Of a stretch of DNA of 64,000 nt, positions 34,146 to 46,449 are shown piece by piece. The DNA lies in NCBI GenBank assembly GCA_009363875.1, contig CM018693.1:70602986-70666985 (forward strand), written 5' to 3'. The DNA comes from Mikania micrantha (Eukaryota; Streptophyta; Magnoliopsida; Asterales; Asteraceae). Within the stretch, counting starts at the first letter, position 1; the number at the start of each line of letters is the position of its first letter. The notes beneath the pieces are model-generated. The model saw only the letters and a program-made list of their open reading frames with translations. It was not told the origin of the DNA and did not search any database. Both the position numbers and the translations under genes were made by a program.

Positions 34146-35124
34146 AACAGTTCACCTAGACAGGAGTCTAGAATAACAGTTATACATGTAAAACATATAC
34201 AAGTAAAAGCATTTAAGTAAACAATTTAAATAAACAGTTTACGCATGCTTCTCAGCCCCGCATTTTAAAACAAAAATGTTAGAAAAGGGGATATGAACTC
34301 ACCTGTGCTGCTATGTAAATGATCTAACACAAAATGCGCGCTCATGTTGTAGCTTAGGTTTCTTCAGTTCCTGAGTTGTTTTATAAGAGTTTAAATACAA
34401 TAAGTATACGTAATAGTCGTCGTACCTAAGGTTTAGTCGTGGTGTGTGCAACTAAGTGTCCTAATTTACTAAAGTGCTTCTATAACTTATTCCTCTAATC
34501 CAACTTAGATACTCATTTGTAACTCAATCTCATAATTATTTATAATACATACATTTAAATTTTCACAAAATTTAGGCAGAGTTTCCTTTGTTTTCTGTTC
34601 AAATCCAGACAATTATATTGTCTATTTTTACAACAAATTTCCCAACAACATAATCATAATAACCTTCACTAAACATTTATAAATTCACAAAAGAAAACAT
34701 TCAATTTAATAAATCGTTTTCCAAACATTCCTTTTTATCAAATATCATTACTTGAATTTAAAACACATTTAAACGATGATGGGCCCTAATTAAGCCCCCA
34801 TTGAGCCCAATTAGACACATTGAGGGTGTTTGTTTCATTATCGATCACCATTCAAATTCCTTGTATTATTTGACATAGCCCATTACTTATACATAGGTTA
34901 ATTATCCATGTTGAGGACCTTCCCCATGGGCTAATGTTTAAGATATACTTAACCCTCTCTTGATTTAGACAATAGATTTATGAATTAATCCTACCTATTG
35001 GCCCATCCACACACACACACACGTAATATATTCCATGCATGTACATGTACGTATTCTTGAATTTCCATGCATTATACCACCCTAATTTGTCATGATTCGT
35101 AGAATTTGAGTTGTACATCTCACT

Positions 35125-35620
35125 GGCCAGCGAACCTTTGAACCCAGGCCAAGGATCGGCTATTTTAGAGGAGTCCTTGGGTTCGGCTATCACCACCTCC
35201 CCTAAGGGTTCGGTTAACTAAGGAAAAAGGTTCGGCCATAGAGCTCGCTACCATAAGGTTCGGTTGAAACATGGTTCGACTGAAGGACTCTAGGTTCGTC
35301 ATCCTAGGTTCGTGTGTTCCAGGGTTCGCCATGCAAGGCTCGTGGGTGGCTGTAGGTTTGCCGGTGTCTGGGTTCGGCTGAAAACTGCCTAGGTTCGGCG
35401 TAGCTCAATAATGGAAGCAGGTTCGTTGCAGGGAAACCCTCAGGTTCGTTGCAGAACATAAGATTTCGGCTGACAAGTTGGGTGTAGGGTGCCAGGGTCG
35501 TTGCAGGTTCATCCCAATCAGATGAAGGTTCGGCGGTCAAGAGAAGTTTCGGCTAGGTTTATTTGCTTCGGCCGGCTACTGGTGAAGGTTCGGCCGGCCT
35601 TATCTTTTCACGAACCTGAA
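35125..35620 (-). repeat. GGTTCG hexamer array (LTR E)
   Basis: About twenty GGTTCG or one-change copies with irregular spacing. Confidence 0.82.
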
Positions 35621-35935
35621 ACCCTCACGTCCACCATCGACCTGGACCTGTTACAACACAAGTTCTACATCTTCCTAGTTGTTTACTAGTGCTTATCTCA
35701 ACGTTTGCAAGTGTTTAAAGCTGATTATCATGGCAACAACTAAAAGCGCTCGTGAACACCCTTAAACCGAGAATGAGATGGAAGTTTACCTCACATAACA
35801 AAATCTGAACTTTGTTTCTGTTAAATGTTTCTGAACTTTTTGCTTGATAACACAAAATAATATTGATAATTGATTATGAATAAGAGATACACTGAAATGA
35901 ATATAGTTCGTACCTGTTTACTGTTCACAACCATC

Positions 35936-36545
35936 CCTCGGTTGGATACACAATGCGTGCGGCAAAAAGATTAAGTGAAAGGTCAACACAAGGATATGGT
36001 GAGGACACTAACCACAATCCAAAGTCCAAACCAGTTTAGGTACGTCTCGGTCACTCATCAAGGTATGTTGTATGCTTGTATGGCTTGTGTGGCTTAGTTA
36101 TGACTATGTTTTGGCTAAACTGGGAACATCTGCATTGGGTTTAGAGGCTTAATGTCATACACGGGTGAATTGTTGTCATGAATTGTTAAAAATGAGTAAG
36201 ACAAAAGTAGTTTTCGCTAGTGTGCAAAGGTTTGTTGCCGCTATTAAAAATATGAGATCTAGTATTTGTAGAAGTACGTATATATGCACATGTGATTGTG
36301 TGTCTACGGTTATATGTATGTAAGGTATGTGTTCTATGTGCATGTATATTCTAACAAAGATGGTGCACGTGATTGTTTTTGCGCTTGGGTCTAAATCCGG
36401 TTGCATGGTTTACGAGCTTGATGTTGGTCAAGATATGTCTAATTTTTTGTTTGTGTATGGTTGGATGGCATGATGTAGTGGTGTTGTGTTCATAAAAAAG
36501 GTCAAAACAGTAAAAGTATATGTTTGTGATCTACCCATAAGGGTG
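35936..36545. other. Unrecognised intergenic stretch
   Basis: No coding, LTR or repeat signal that I can name. Short GT-rich words and alternating purine-pyrimidine sequence around 36270-36350. Confidence 0.4.
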
Positions 36546-36860
36546 CAATATTAGTATAAGAAAACCAATCTTTAGTGGCGATGCCTGTCGCCCATAATGA
36601 TGGTGTAAATCTTTGCTAATAGTATTAGCGACGATGAGTCGCCATGTAAAGGTCACCACTATTAAATCGTTTCTAGTTGTTCAAAAAACCACAGTTAAGG
36701 GTCGACATTGACAGTGTTGCCGCTAACGGTGGGTCTGTTGCTAGTAAAAAAATAGCCACTAAAGGTAAGTTTTCTTTCTAGATATGGGGTTATTAGTGGC
36801 AACTAGGTGTCGCAACTAAGAGCTTGACTTCGCCGCCAATGGTGTAAATCCTATTTCTAA
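36546..36860. mobile_element. CACTA (En/Spm)-like terminal fragment
   Basis: TAGTATAAGAAAACC near 36552 resembles a decayed CACTA end (CACTACAAGAAAA). It is followed by repeated subterminal words TTAGTGGCGA, GCCACTAAAG and GCCGCTAACG in both orientations, as in CACTA elements. No transposase was seen. The other end was not found. Confidence 0.42.
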
Positions 36861-37203
36861 AATTTTTATTTAAAATTTCGCATTTCCTGGATTTATATGA
36901 CCTAAAATTACAGCAATTATGAATTGCCACGCAACAATTAACACGAAAGAAATAAAACTACATAAATATCAAATTAACCATTCAAATGTTGTTTAGAATA
37001 TGCATAAACCAAATAATCCATATAAATCTTGTTTGGAACATACAAGATTACATAAATGTCAAATTAACTTTAATCGTTTGGCTCCCTTATTTAAATCATC
37101 TTCTTCATTTGTATTTTGTGGCGTGTGTTTTAAAGGAAAGAACTGTGAGTGTTATTCTCAGAAACTTGCGTCTAGAAACAAACTTGCAATTTAAGCCTAT
37201 AAA
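36861..37203. other. AT-rich stretch, nothing recognised
   Basis: No motif or reading frame of note. It may be the inner part of the CACTA-like fragment or of the Athila-like element that follows. Confidence 0.35.
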
Positions 37204-37476
37204 TTAATCCTCCATAATCCTATGCGTGCCAAAAGAAGGGTTAATACCCATGATATCCATCAGCTTCCACGCAATCTCCTGTTTATGTGCTTTCAACACA
37301 TCAATCAACCTCTTTTTCTCCTCCTCTGTCAATTCCGCTGCAATAATGACGGGTAATCGGGAATCCTCATATAGAAATGCCAATTCAAGGTGAGATGGCA
37401 ATTCTTTAAGCTCTAAGGACGGGGGTGCCTCGACCGATGACAGATCAGCTGGCTTTGCTCTGTCTAAACCTCGCAC
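37204..37476 (-). pseudogene. Athila-like gypsy pol fragment (before RT)
   Basis: 90 residues on the minus strand. The blocks SLELKELPSHLELAFLYED, LPVIIAAELTEEEKKRLIDVL, HKQEIAWKLMDIMGI and NPSFGTHRI are the classic linker between protease and reverse transcriptase in Athila-lineage gypsy elements. It ends at a stop where RT should follow. Only this scrap is present; no LTR of that element was recognised. The lineage is distinct from the two chromoviruses in the window. Confidence 0.82.
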
Positions 37477-37575
37477 ACCTCTTGATAAATCGGGATCTCG
37501 TAAATCAAAGTATCCGTATTCTCACTAGAAGAAACAGAAAATCATGCATCCCTATCCTCAATAATATCAGGATAA

Positions 37576-38234
37576 CCTTGAAAAATAAGGACTGATGAGC
37601 CATAACCATCTCTCCCCAAGACTTAACAACAACCCTTATACCTAATAACATCGGAAGAACCTTTTCTGAACAACATCATAAGGCCTTCTTCTAAATAACA
37701 TCGAAATACATTCTTTTCAATAACATCTGAATACCTTCTTCTGAATAACATCAGAAGACCTTCTTTCGGAACCCTCTTCTGAATACAACTTCCGAAGCTC
37801 TCTGCTTTCAAAAATACCGTGAAGAAGCAAATGCGGAAAGGACACTGAACCAAGACACGCATAACAAGCACTGAAGACTGAAGACTGAAGTACCATGGAA
37901 GGCTTTAGTCTTGCGTTTTCCTCTTTCAGTTGTTGTTGATTTGATCCGTTGTTATGTACTTTTGTCTTATATCAGTGTCTTTAATTGTCAGTTGTTTGTC
38001 TTATTCTTTCTTGTGCACTTTGTATTAATGATTGGGTATTCATATCCCAACATTGTCTGAAATATATGGATTTGTTTTCCCCATATTACTGTATTATTGT
38101 TATCGTTTTTATTATAAATACAAGACTTAGAGAACAAGTTAGACACCATATTCTTGACTTGAAAGGGAGTTCTACCTTGTTGTTAGCAAAAGAGTCTAAC
38201 AATTGAATACTTAACAAGAGTACTCGATCCAACA
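37576..38234 (+). mobile_element. Copia 5' LTR (~659 bp)
   Basis: Start is homologous to the solo LTR at 63096 (gaaaataaggactgatgag), with the first bases changed. It ends CGATCCAACA before the primer site. It carries CTTCTGAATAACATCGGAAG-type repeats (37640-37800) and a TATA candidate ATTATAAATA at 38111. Orientation is +. Confidence 0.78.
37640..37800 (+). repeat. CTTC(N)GAAT/GGAAG motif array in copia LTR
   Basis: About six copies of a ~22-base unit around AACATCGGAAGACCTTCTTC. The related LTR at 63096 has CTTCGGAAG and CTTCCGAAG words in the same place. Confidence 0.7.
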
Positions 38235-38236
38235 AT

Positions 38237-38249
38237 TGGTATGAGGGCC
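38237..38249 (+). other. Primer binding site (decayed)
   Basis: TGGTATGAGGGCC, a changed form of TGGTATCAGAGCC, two bases after the LTR end. Confidence 0.72.
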
Positions 38250-38263
38250 TTGTTCTTCATATT

Positions 38264-38418
38264 GTAATTTAATCATCCATTAGGAAAATCAAAGCTCACA
38301 TTGATATTCAACCTACAGTCCTTCAGCCGAACCTTGTTTCAACCGAACCTTATGGCAGCGAGCTCTATGTAATTTAATCATCCATTACGAAAATCAAAGC
38401 TCACATTGATATTCAATT
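38264..38418 (+). repeat. 49-bp direct duplication around a CGAACC segment
   Basis: gtaatttaatcatccatta... at 38264 recurs at 38369 with one change (offset 105). The ~56 bases between contain two CCGAACCTT words and GGCAGCGAGCTC. Confidence 0.75.
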
Positions 38419-38689
38419 GTGCAGACTCTTCTTTCAAAACGTTTGTTCATCTCCTTGTGTGCTTAATTTTTGATTTGCTAAAAGTGTTTGGTTTTGAATA
38501 CAATCCAATACTCAAAATCATTCTGTTGAACTGGCTTGAGACATCATCTTCATTCATTTTCTCTGGCTGTTCACCACTAAACAATGGTAGAAAAGTTCAA
38601 ATTAGACCAACACAACACTGGATCAGCCACTAAACCTCCTATACTAGTTCATCACCAAAACAACATCTGGTAAAGGAGAATGATCCATC

Positions 38690-41050
38690 TTCTCTCCAAC
38701 AACCATACTGGATGTTGGGGATCAGTAATGATAGGACCTCAAAAACCAACGGCCCTTGATAATGAAACTGGCAATCTTTTACCTAAAGACCCTTGGAATT
38801 ACACCGAGGAAGATTATCAGAAACTTGAGCTTGATGCCAAAGCCATGCTCAGCTGCCCATGGCCCTACCAAATGAGATATATTTAGGTCTCTTGCACCAT
38901 AAATCCGCTAAGGATCTATGGGATGATCTAAAAGAGCAATTTGGTGGAACAACTAAGGTTGTTGCTAATACATGGAGATATTAGCAGAATAGTATGAAAC
39001 CTTCTCCCAACTGAACGGTGAGTTACTGGTTAAATTGATTGAAATGTTCACATCTCTCTTAAGTGAACTTAAATTTGCTGGACAAGAATACCCTACTATT
39101 TCTGTCTTTAACCGTTTTCTAAGATATTTACTAGACAAAGAGGAAACCTTTTCCATTGTCATGAGATCGTCCACAAACTTTGGCAACCTATCACTTACCC
39201 AACTCCATGGTAAGTTGCTCACTTTGAAGCAAGAAATTGACTAGAAAATTAAACTAATCAAGTATGGAAAATCAATAGATGAGTATGTTAAAGGGAACAC
39301 TACTCTTCTTAACCATTCTCATAGCTCTGAGATATCTAATCAGGGTTATGAGGAATACATTGATATCATCACTCGCATTCCTGCCTTAATGCCCTCTAGT
39401 GATGATCTTTATCTTGCTCTTGATAATCTGTGTTTTATCATGGATGACCTCCACCATATCCCTAGTGATGACTTGGAGGAAATGGACATTCTTAACCATA
39501 GCTTGTTAAGTGTATATAACTTATATGACAAAATTTTCTGAACTCACTTCACCAACAAGGAATTTCTGATTTTGAAGCTTCGGTTTGTTATCCTAGAAAA
39601 GTGCATACTGATGAGAACTCCAATAATCAACAATACATACATCCTCAACATGAACTTTGACTCCTTCACCAAAAATAAATGTCTATTCTCCAATGCTTCA
39701 TAAAGTGATTGCCCGTTATGGCATCGTTGACTGGGACATGTATATTTGATGAATTTGAATAGACTGGCTAAAGGAGATCATGTTATTGGGATACCTTTTG
39801 GATAATTTCACAAAAGATCCCATAAGCCCAAACTGTTCAACACAGTTTCTTCTATATTGCAACTTCTACACATGGACTTGTTTGGCCCAACAATGTCAAG
39901 AGCATAAGGAGAAAGACATACTATCTGGTCATCACTGATAATTTCTCTCGATTCACTTCGGTCTTCTTTCTAGCTAAAAAGGATGAGACAGATGAAGTGT
40001 TGAAGAAATTTATCATCCTGCTTGAAAATCAAACAAGTTTGAAGGTCAAAGTGATCTGAACAGGCAACGACACATAGTTCAGGAATCACTTATTGATTGA
40101 TTATTGTGATGAGAAGGGTACTACAAGACAGTACAATGCAGCTCACACTCCACAGCAAAATGGAGTGGCAGAAAGACGCAACAGAACTTTAATCGAAGCT
40201 GCCTGGACAATGCTGTCAGATTCAAAATTAACTGTTTTCTTTTAGGCAAAAGCTGTCAACACAGCTTGTTATGTTAAAAATCGAGCATTGTTAAACAAAC
40301 ATCATCAGAAAACCCCTTATGAAATCTTCTTCAAGCAAAAGCCCATGGTTGGACATTTCAAAGCTTTTGGTTGTCCATGCACGAGCCCGGTCACAAGTTT
40401 GATGACAAAGCAGACGAATGCTACTTTGTGGGCTACTCATAAGAGAAAGCTGAATATAGATTATACAACAAAAAGACTCAGCAAATCCTGGAATCTTATT
40501 ACATAGACGAGCAAGAAATGAATGCTACGGATGCAGGAATAGGTCCAAACTGGTTGTTCCAATATGTTTCAACTAATGAACATTGTGATATTTATTTTGA
40601 GTGTGCAGATACGTCAGATCATGATTTCAACTTCTACAAAAGTGATGAGGTGATCTATAGAGTATATTATGTTCCTTGTCATCCAAGGCTACTAACCGTA
40701 GATCCACTTTGGTTACCGAAGTTCATTCACAAGCTTCACAAAACATTCACCGATCTTTTGACAATCCCCTGTTTTCGGACAATATTCCTGTAGAACACTG
40801 TGTGAATCATGTTAAAGAGTCCAGTGAAATTGCTCTGGATGATAACACTGGCACATCCACTTAGGAGCAAATCACTCGTATGAGCAATCTACTCAACAAT
40901 TTGGAATTAGAAGATATTAGTACAAACACCATCAAAAAACATCACCTAGTGAAAAATATCATTAGACCAATTTCTAAAGGAGTACTTACTAGAAGGAAAT
41001 CCATTCCTATTTCAACTGCTTTTCTTGAGAGTGCTCTTCCACGCAGTCAC
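38690..41050 (+). pseudogene. Degraded copia gag-protease-integrase
   Basis: Gag pieces: KDPWNYTEEDYQKLELDAKA (near 38790) and LHHKSAKDLWDDLKEQFGGT (38893-38955). Integrase pieces: an LWHR-like zinc region near 39715, LLHMDLFGP near 39860 (first catalytic D), DNFSRFTSVFFL near 39935, then AAHTPQQNGVAERRNRTLIEAA (40140-40200, catalytic E) and TPYEIFFKQKPMVGHFKAFGCP. The second catalytic D box near 40060 is destroyed. Many stops and frameshifts. A typical acidic linker follows (40518-40860). RT is absent because the SIRE-like LTR begins at 41051. Confidence 0.85.
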
Positions 41051-41505
41051 TGTTAGGACATTTTTGTAATAGTTTGCTTTTCAAAATGTATAATTTTATA
41101 TAGGTTTTGCATAGGTTCGTCTGGCCCACGAACCTAGGCAAGGTTGTGTATAGGTTCGGCGAACCTAGGCTATGTATTGTAAAGGTTCGTCCAGCGAACA
41201 TCAAGGTTCGGCTGGCGAACCTATGGGTTCGGCTAGGTTCGTCTGAACAGTATGTATATATAGCAGGTTTGTCTAGAGGTTTGTCACTTCTTCGGTTTTT
41301 GTGAGTGAGACAGATTTGTTTTCTCTGTGTGAGATTGTAAGAACTGTGTGTTCTTGTTCATTTCATTGTAATCAGATTTTTATATTCAATGAAATGATGT
41401 TTTTATAAATGATTGTTTGTCTTTGATTCATATAGATCAAATATAGATTCCGCATATATTTGATTGTTAATAGGATTCCATTTATCGATCGAGAGCTAAT
41501 CTACA
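41051..41505 (+). mobile_element. 5' LTR of SIRE-like copia (455 bp)
   Basis: TGTTAGGACA...AATCTACA, followed by a primer site. Homologous to 26507-26964 but several percent to tens of percent different, so these are two elements of one family. TATA candidate GTATATATAG near 41256. The GGTTCG/CGAACC cluster is at 41110-41240. Confidence 0.9.
41110..41245 (+). repeat. GGTTCG/CGAACC cluster in copia LTR
   Basis: About ten hexamers in both orientations, including GGTTCGGCGAACC at about 41152, upstream of the TATA candidate. Confidence 0.82.
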
Positions 41506-41506
41506 G

Positions 41507-41523
41507 TGGTATCAGAGCCAAGG
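41507..41523 (+). other. Primer binding site
   Basis: TGGTATCAGAGCCAAGG, one base after the LTR end; initiator Met tRNA type. Confidence 0.92.
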
Positions 41524-41754
41524 AGGGGTTCTATACAAGTATTTTGAAGATCTACAATCATTTTGAGGATAAAGAGATCAAGAGATGGATTAAAAATTTG
41601 ATTTTTTGTGTTAGATTGATGTGTTGATAGTGTTATCATCATCTTCTGCTTTGGAACATCAAAATTCAGAGATTTGTGGTTGAAATATGTGAATTTAGAA
41701 GAATTCCTCTTGAAATTTTGAAGGTTTTCCCTCCAAAATTTTCGAATTCTGAAG

Positions 41755-42095
41755 ACAGGTTCGGGAGCCAAACCTTGGTATAGCTCAGGTGTTGTCTGAA
41801 GAATAGGTTCGCTGTTAAAAGTGATTTTTGTTGAGGTTCGTGTAGATATTTTGAAGAGGTTCGTCTCAAGGTTTGCCTACTACTGAGGTTCGTTTGATTA
41901 GGATTTGTTTGACTGAGGTTCGTTGGTCAAAGTTCTATTGAAGAGGTTCGTTGGTCAAGGTTTGTCTCAAGGTTCGTTAGACAAGGTTCGTGAGATCATG
42001 GTTTGTCTTAGGTTCGTGAAGATCAAGGTTTGGAGAAGGTTTGCTTGTTACTTAGGTTCATGAGGTTAACTTTTCATAGGAGGTTCGCTGATAAA
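41755..42095 (+). repeat. GGTTCG array in the copia 5' leader
   Basis: About fifteen GGTTCG and GGTTTG words between the primer site and the gag start, so the motif is transcribed as part of the genomic RNA. Confidence 0.8.
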
Positions 42096-42106
42096 AATTC
42101 AGAATC

Positions 42107-45100
42107 ATGGCTGATATGTTTGCTGTTGTAGCTAGTCAAAATTCTAAGATACATAGTATTTTTATTAGTGAAACTGAGTCAGGAAGTACAAATAAAATTC
42201 CCAAACTACTTGATTTGACAGATTATGAGAACTGGAAAGGTCGCTTTGAGACACATCTCAATGGAACTGACACAAATCTTTGGGAAAGAATCTTGTCACC
42301 CTATGAAAGACCAAAGGTGGTGGGGAAAGATTTGGATCAAACTCTTGAGAGACTGGATGTTGATCAAAGAAAGAAATATGATTCTGAAAAGAAAGCATAT
42401 TAGATGTTGAGTCAAGCAATTCCTAATCAGATTCTACATCAATTTGATGAACATAAAACTTCATATGGTTTATGGAATGCTTTGAAGGCAGGAATTGAGG
42501 GAAACACCAAACTCAAGAAGATGAAAGCCACTGATATACGCAAAGAGTTTGAAAATTTCAACTTTATTGGCAATGAGAGTCTTGAAGCTTTAATAACAAG
42601 ATATAGGCATTTGTTGACTGAAGTTTGGAAGTGTGGAATTGAGTATACTGAAAAGGAGTAGATAGATTGTTTTGCAGATGCTTTGCCTAAAAGGTGCAAT
42701 TCATTGGTGTTGATTTTTAGAGAAAATTTACCGGGAATGACAATGGTTGAGTTTATCCAAAAGTTAGAAGAACAGGAAATGAAAGATAAGAGAAAAGCAA
42801 GAAGAGTTAATGTTACTCAGGACCCTTCTCACTATGGTGCATGTGTGGTTACAGCTCCTGTTTCTTCTACAAAGATTCAAACAGCCTTTGTTTCAACTAC
42901 TGCTGATAGTACTTCTGTACCATCTGCATCTGCTGGTTGAAGTTCATCTTATTCTGTGAACGAGAAGAAGTCTGATCGTACAACAACTCCAATTCAGTTG
43001 AATACTACAAATTTGGGAAAAGTAACTATGGAGGCTGTTAGAGATCATATCCCTATTTTGTCATGCGTGGTCAGTGCCTATGATGAACAGATAGCTGGAA
43101 AGACTGGTAACTCAAATCTTAATTTTGAAGACTTTGAGCAGATTGATGATGATGAGATGGAGTTGATTGACACTCAATGGGCTTTGGCAAGTGCAATCAG
43201 AAGAATCAACATATATGAAAAGAAAACTGGAAAGAAGTTCACTTTTGATCGAAACACAAAGTTTGGATTTAATCCAAATGCCACACAATGTTACAATTGT
43301 GGTGAGTTGGGCCATTTTGCTAGAGAGTGTAAAAATCCGAAGAAGCAAGGAAATTTAAATCCTTTCAAGCCAAAAGAAGCTTATCAAAAGAAGAAGGAAA
43401 AGCCTGAAGAATCATCAAAAGCTTTAGTCAGTCAAGTAGATGAAGGATATGACTGGGGAAAGCAATATGATGATTTAATGGGTGCATTCATGGCTTCTCT
43501 GGATGAAGACACGAGCAAAGGCAAAGAAAAAGTTGAAGAGGTTAATGATGATCTTTTAGAGATCATTGATAAGTTGAAAGAAATGATTGCTCAATTGACT
43601 GCTGAACTGATCGAGTGCACTGAAGCTAACAAGAAGTTGATGTCAAGAGAAAAAGATTTTGATAAAAAGATCGTTGATTTAGGAAAAGAAAATTAAGAGT
43701 AAAAAATTAAAATTTTGCAAAATAATCATGCAGTTTCAGTGCATCTTGAGTCAGTGCAAAAGTTGAAAGTTGAATTGTCAGCAGCAAGAGCAGAAGCATA
43801 AATGAACAAGAGCAAGCTAGAGAATTATCAGAATTCTTAGTATGTCATCGATTATTTTGCTGCCATGCAAAGATCTTCGAATGATACTACTGGCTTGGGT
43901 TTTCATGCTGTACCACCTCCTTCAAGCTATGTTCCTAGACCACAAACTGATCTTAATTTGGAGGTTCATCCTGTTTCTTTGAATGAATGTGAGTCTCAAC
44001 AAGTTGTTGAAAAAGCTGGAGGTTCGTCTTCTGATGAAAAAGTGTCTCTTGATAGTGATGCTCCTATCATTGAAGATATCACTGAATCATAGTATTCATC
44101 TGATATTTTCAGACAAAATGGTTACCAAGTTAAAAATGTTGACAAAAAGAGTTTGAAATCTCAGAAGTGAAAAGCTGAGATGAAACAAGTTGAGAAGGTG
44201 GTCATTAAACCCAATCAAGTTTCCAAACCTGTGATTAAAGCTAAACCAATCACTACTCTTAAACCGATTGTGTATTTAAAGTCATCTACTACACATCAAG
44301 GAGAGTCTAGTGGCAATTTTTGAAAGCAAAATGTGGTTTCTAAAAAGGTTGAAAAAGTGGATTTTTTCTTTGATAGGTTTGGGATTGGACATAAAGCAAA
44401 TCAAAGAATTTTCAAAATCAAATGAGTAATTCAAAGATAAAATCAACTGGTTTGAGAAACAGATTCTCATCTGCAAAGGTTGTTTCAAAACCTTTCAGTT
44501 CATCAAAGTATTATGATGAACCAACACCAAAGAATCATTTGAAAGATAGAAAATGTTACCGATGTGGTAAGTTTGGTCATCTGATTGCTGATTGTGATTT
44601 GGATTTCAGTTCAACTGATTGTAGCAGTTTTAAGTCTTTTTCATCAAGAGAAACACGAAAGTGTTTTACTTGTTGTGGTAAAGGACATATTTCAGCTAAT
44701 TGTCCAAATAACAAAATCAGGAAGAGTTCTGATGATGAGAGTTGGGTGAATAGGTCAGGTGGATGTCCTAGGAGAATTAGACCTAGTGAAGATGAAATGA
44801 GAGTTCTTCGAAAATTCAATCTTGATTGTGTTTGGGTGAAAGAAGAAAATAATCAGAAGAAACGAGTTTTTGATAACAAAAGAAATGTTAAAAAGATTGT
44901 GAAAATTGTGACATCATCTGATGATGATTCTTTTGATAATGCATCTTCAAAATCATTTTCTAAACAACATTTTAAATCAAAATCATTTTGGAAACTTAAA
45001 AACAGGTCAGGTGATGCAGTTTCCGGGAAAGAGGATGATAAAAGTGATGATGGGTATTCAAGTAGGTCATCACAAAAGAATGGAAGGGGTCCATTTAGGG

Positions 45101-45139
45101 AGACTCGGCGCCGAAATGGCGGGGGTCATCCCTTTTGAA
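42107..45139 (+). pseudogene. SIRE-like copia gag with three CCHC knuckles
   Basis: ATG at 42107. The gag core shows LLDLTDYENWKGRFETHLNG and LSQAIPNQILHQFDEHKTSY. The first CCHC knuckle is CYNCGELGHFARECK (43289-43330), followed by a coiled-coil-like stretch (about 43550-43690). Two closely spaced knuckles are CYRCGKFGHLIADC (44554-44595) and CFTCCGKGHISANC (44662-44703). From 42107 to about 44415 there is one frame, interrupted only by stops (42401, 42659, 42938, 43694, 43700, 43799, 43839, 44090, 44168, 44321). A one-base loss near 44415 shifts to the frame used to the end. Long gags with this layout are usual for SIRE-type elements. Confidence 0.9.
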
Positions 45140-45162
45140 TACTGATAGGTTTTTAATTTATT

Positions 45163-45561
45163 GTGCAGCTTGCATCCATGTGCCATATCAATAATCGTTG
45201 GATTGTTGATAGTGGATGTTCCCGGCACATGACTGGAGAGTTGAATTTGTTGAGAGATTTCAAGTTGGTGAAAGGAAGTTATGTAAACTTTGCAGGAAAC
45301 AAAGGAGGTCAAATTACAGGGTTTTGTAGTTTGACAAATGGAAAGGTTTCCTTTGATAATGTTAATTTCTGTAAAGAATTAACTAACAATTTGTTGAGTG
45401 TTTCACATATTTGTGATAAAGGTTACAAAGTGATGTTCGACAAAGACAGGTGTTATGTACTCAAGCAAGGATTTCATATTTCTGAGGAGTGGATTCTGAT
45501 GACAGCTGATCGGAGCAAGGATTTGTACGTGCTTGACATGGCGAAAACAAGTCACAAATGA
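45163..45561 (+). pseudogene. Copia aspartic protease
   Basis: 132 residues in the frame of the gag tail. The active site DSGCSRHM starts at 45208, followed by typical copia protease blocks (VNFAGNKGGQITGFC, NNLLSVSHICDKGYKVMFD). It ends with a stop at 45559 before the integrase zinc region. Element sequence is lost soon after, at about 45600. The active-site aspartate is present. Confidence 0.9.
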
Positions 45562-46183
45562 GGAGAGTTTGTATGTAGAGTTAGAGAGAACTCATGGTAG
45601 TCAAGAGCTCTGTATGCATTCAGCGTTTATTTCACAAATAGAGCTAAAGACTGTACAGTGACAGGAATCTTGGTATTATTAACTAAGTGATAGACGAATT
45701 CAAGATTAAACAAGAATAACATGATAAATCATAAACCATAAATTTAAGTTGAACACTTAGATTGGTTACTAAAGATACTATTATTGTTACAAGTACTTAT
45801 AGTATCATGAAATGGGTTGGATGTTCAAGAATAAGTTAAGGCAAACAAAGGTTAATTCTAAAACACCTAAATAGAATTGGGGCCGAATGAAGACCAAGAC
45901 CGAGACTCACAAGTGTTAGCCAACATTAGGGCTAACACATACAGACATACACATCAACCATAACTCATTCTTATAAGCTACGAACAATGTGAAATCAATA
46001 TAGGATCGTGAAAACAATAACAAGTACAACAACGAGCGCGTACATTCTTGTGTACTTAGTCAACCACTTCAACCACAAGGTGAGTTCATTTGTCCCTTTT
46101 CAAACATATTTGTTTTTACCTCGGGACTGAGAAGCATGTTATACATTTTAAACAATTATTGAGATGTTTATTAAATGCTTCAA

Positions 46184-46343
46184 CTATACGCTTGATGTTT
46201 ATGCTATAAACTCTATGCTCAGGCTATATGCTCGATGCTTATGCTATAAACTCTATGCTCAGACTAGATGCTCGATGCTTATGCTATAAACTCTATGCTT
46301 TGACTAGATGCTTGATGCTTACGCTATATACTCTATGCTTAAA
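46184..46343 (+). repeat. 40-bp tandem array (LTR F)
   Basis: Four copies of exactly 40 bases around gatgcttatgctataaactc, plus a partial fifth. Confidence 0.9.
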
Positions 46344-46449
46344 CTACATGCACAATGCTAAGGTTACGAAATATATGCTCAAACTATATGCTAATACATG
46401 AAACTGAATGCTTAAAGATATGATTGTATGCTAAATGCTAAGCTTGTAT

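Larger units (their letters stand above)
33711..35935 (-). mobile_element. LTR E: gypsy LTR fragment
   Basis: Minus orientation. It has the GTGAGT donor word (minus strand of 34297-34302, followed by the CAGCCCCGC block), the TATA-like TTATAAAA (about 34378-34388), the ...GCCCAATTAGA block, the hexamer array 35125-35620 and the CGTACCTGTTTACTGTTCA block at 35900-35930. Both ends are missing. It is closest to the A-C family. Confidence 0.75.
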
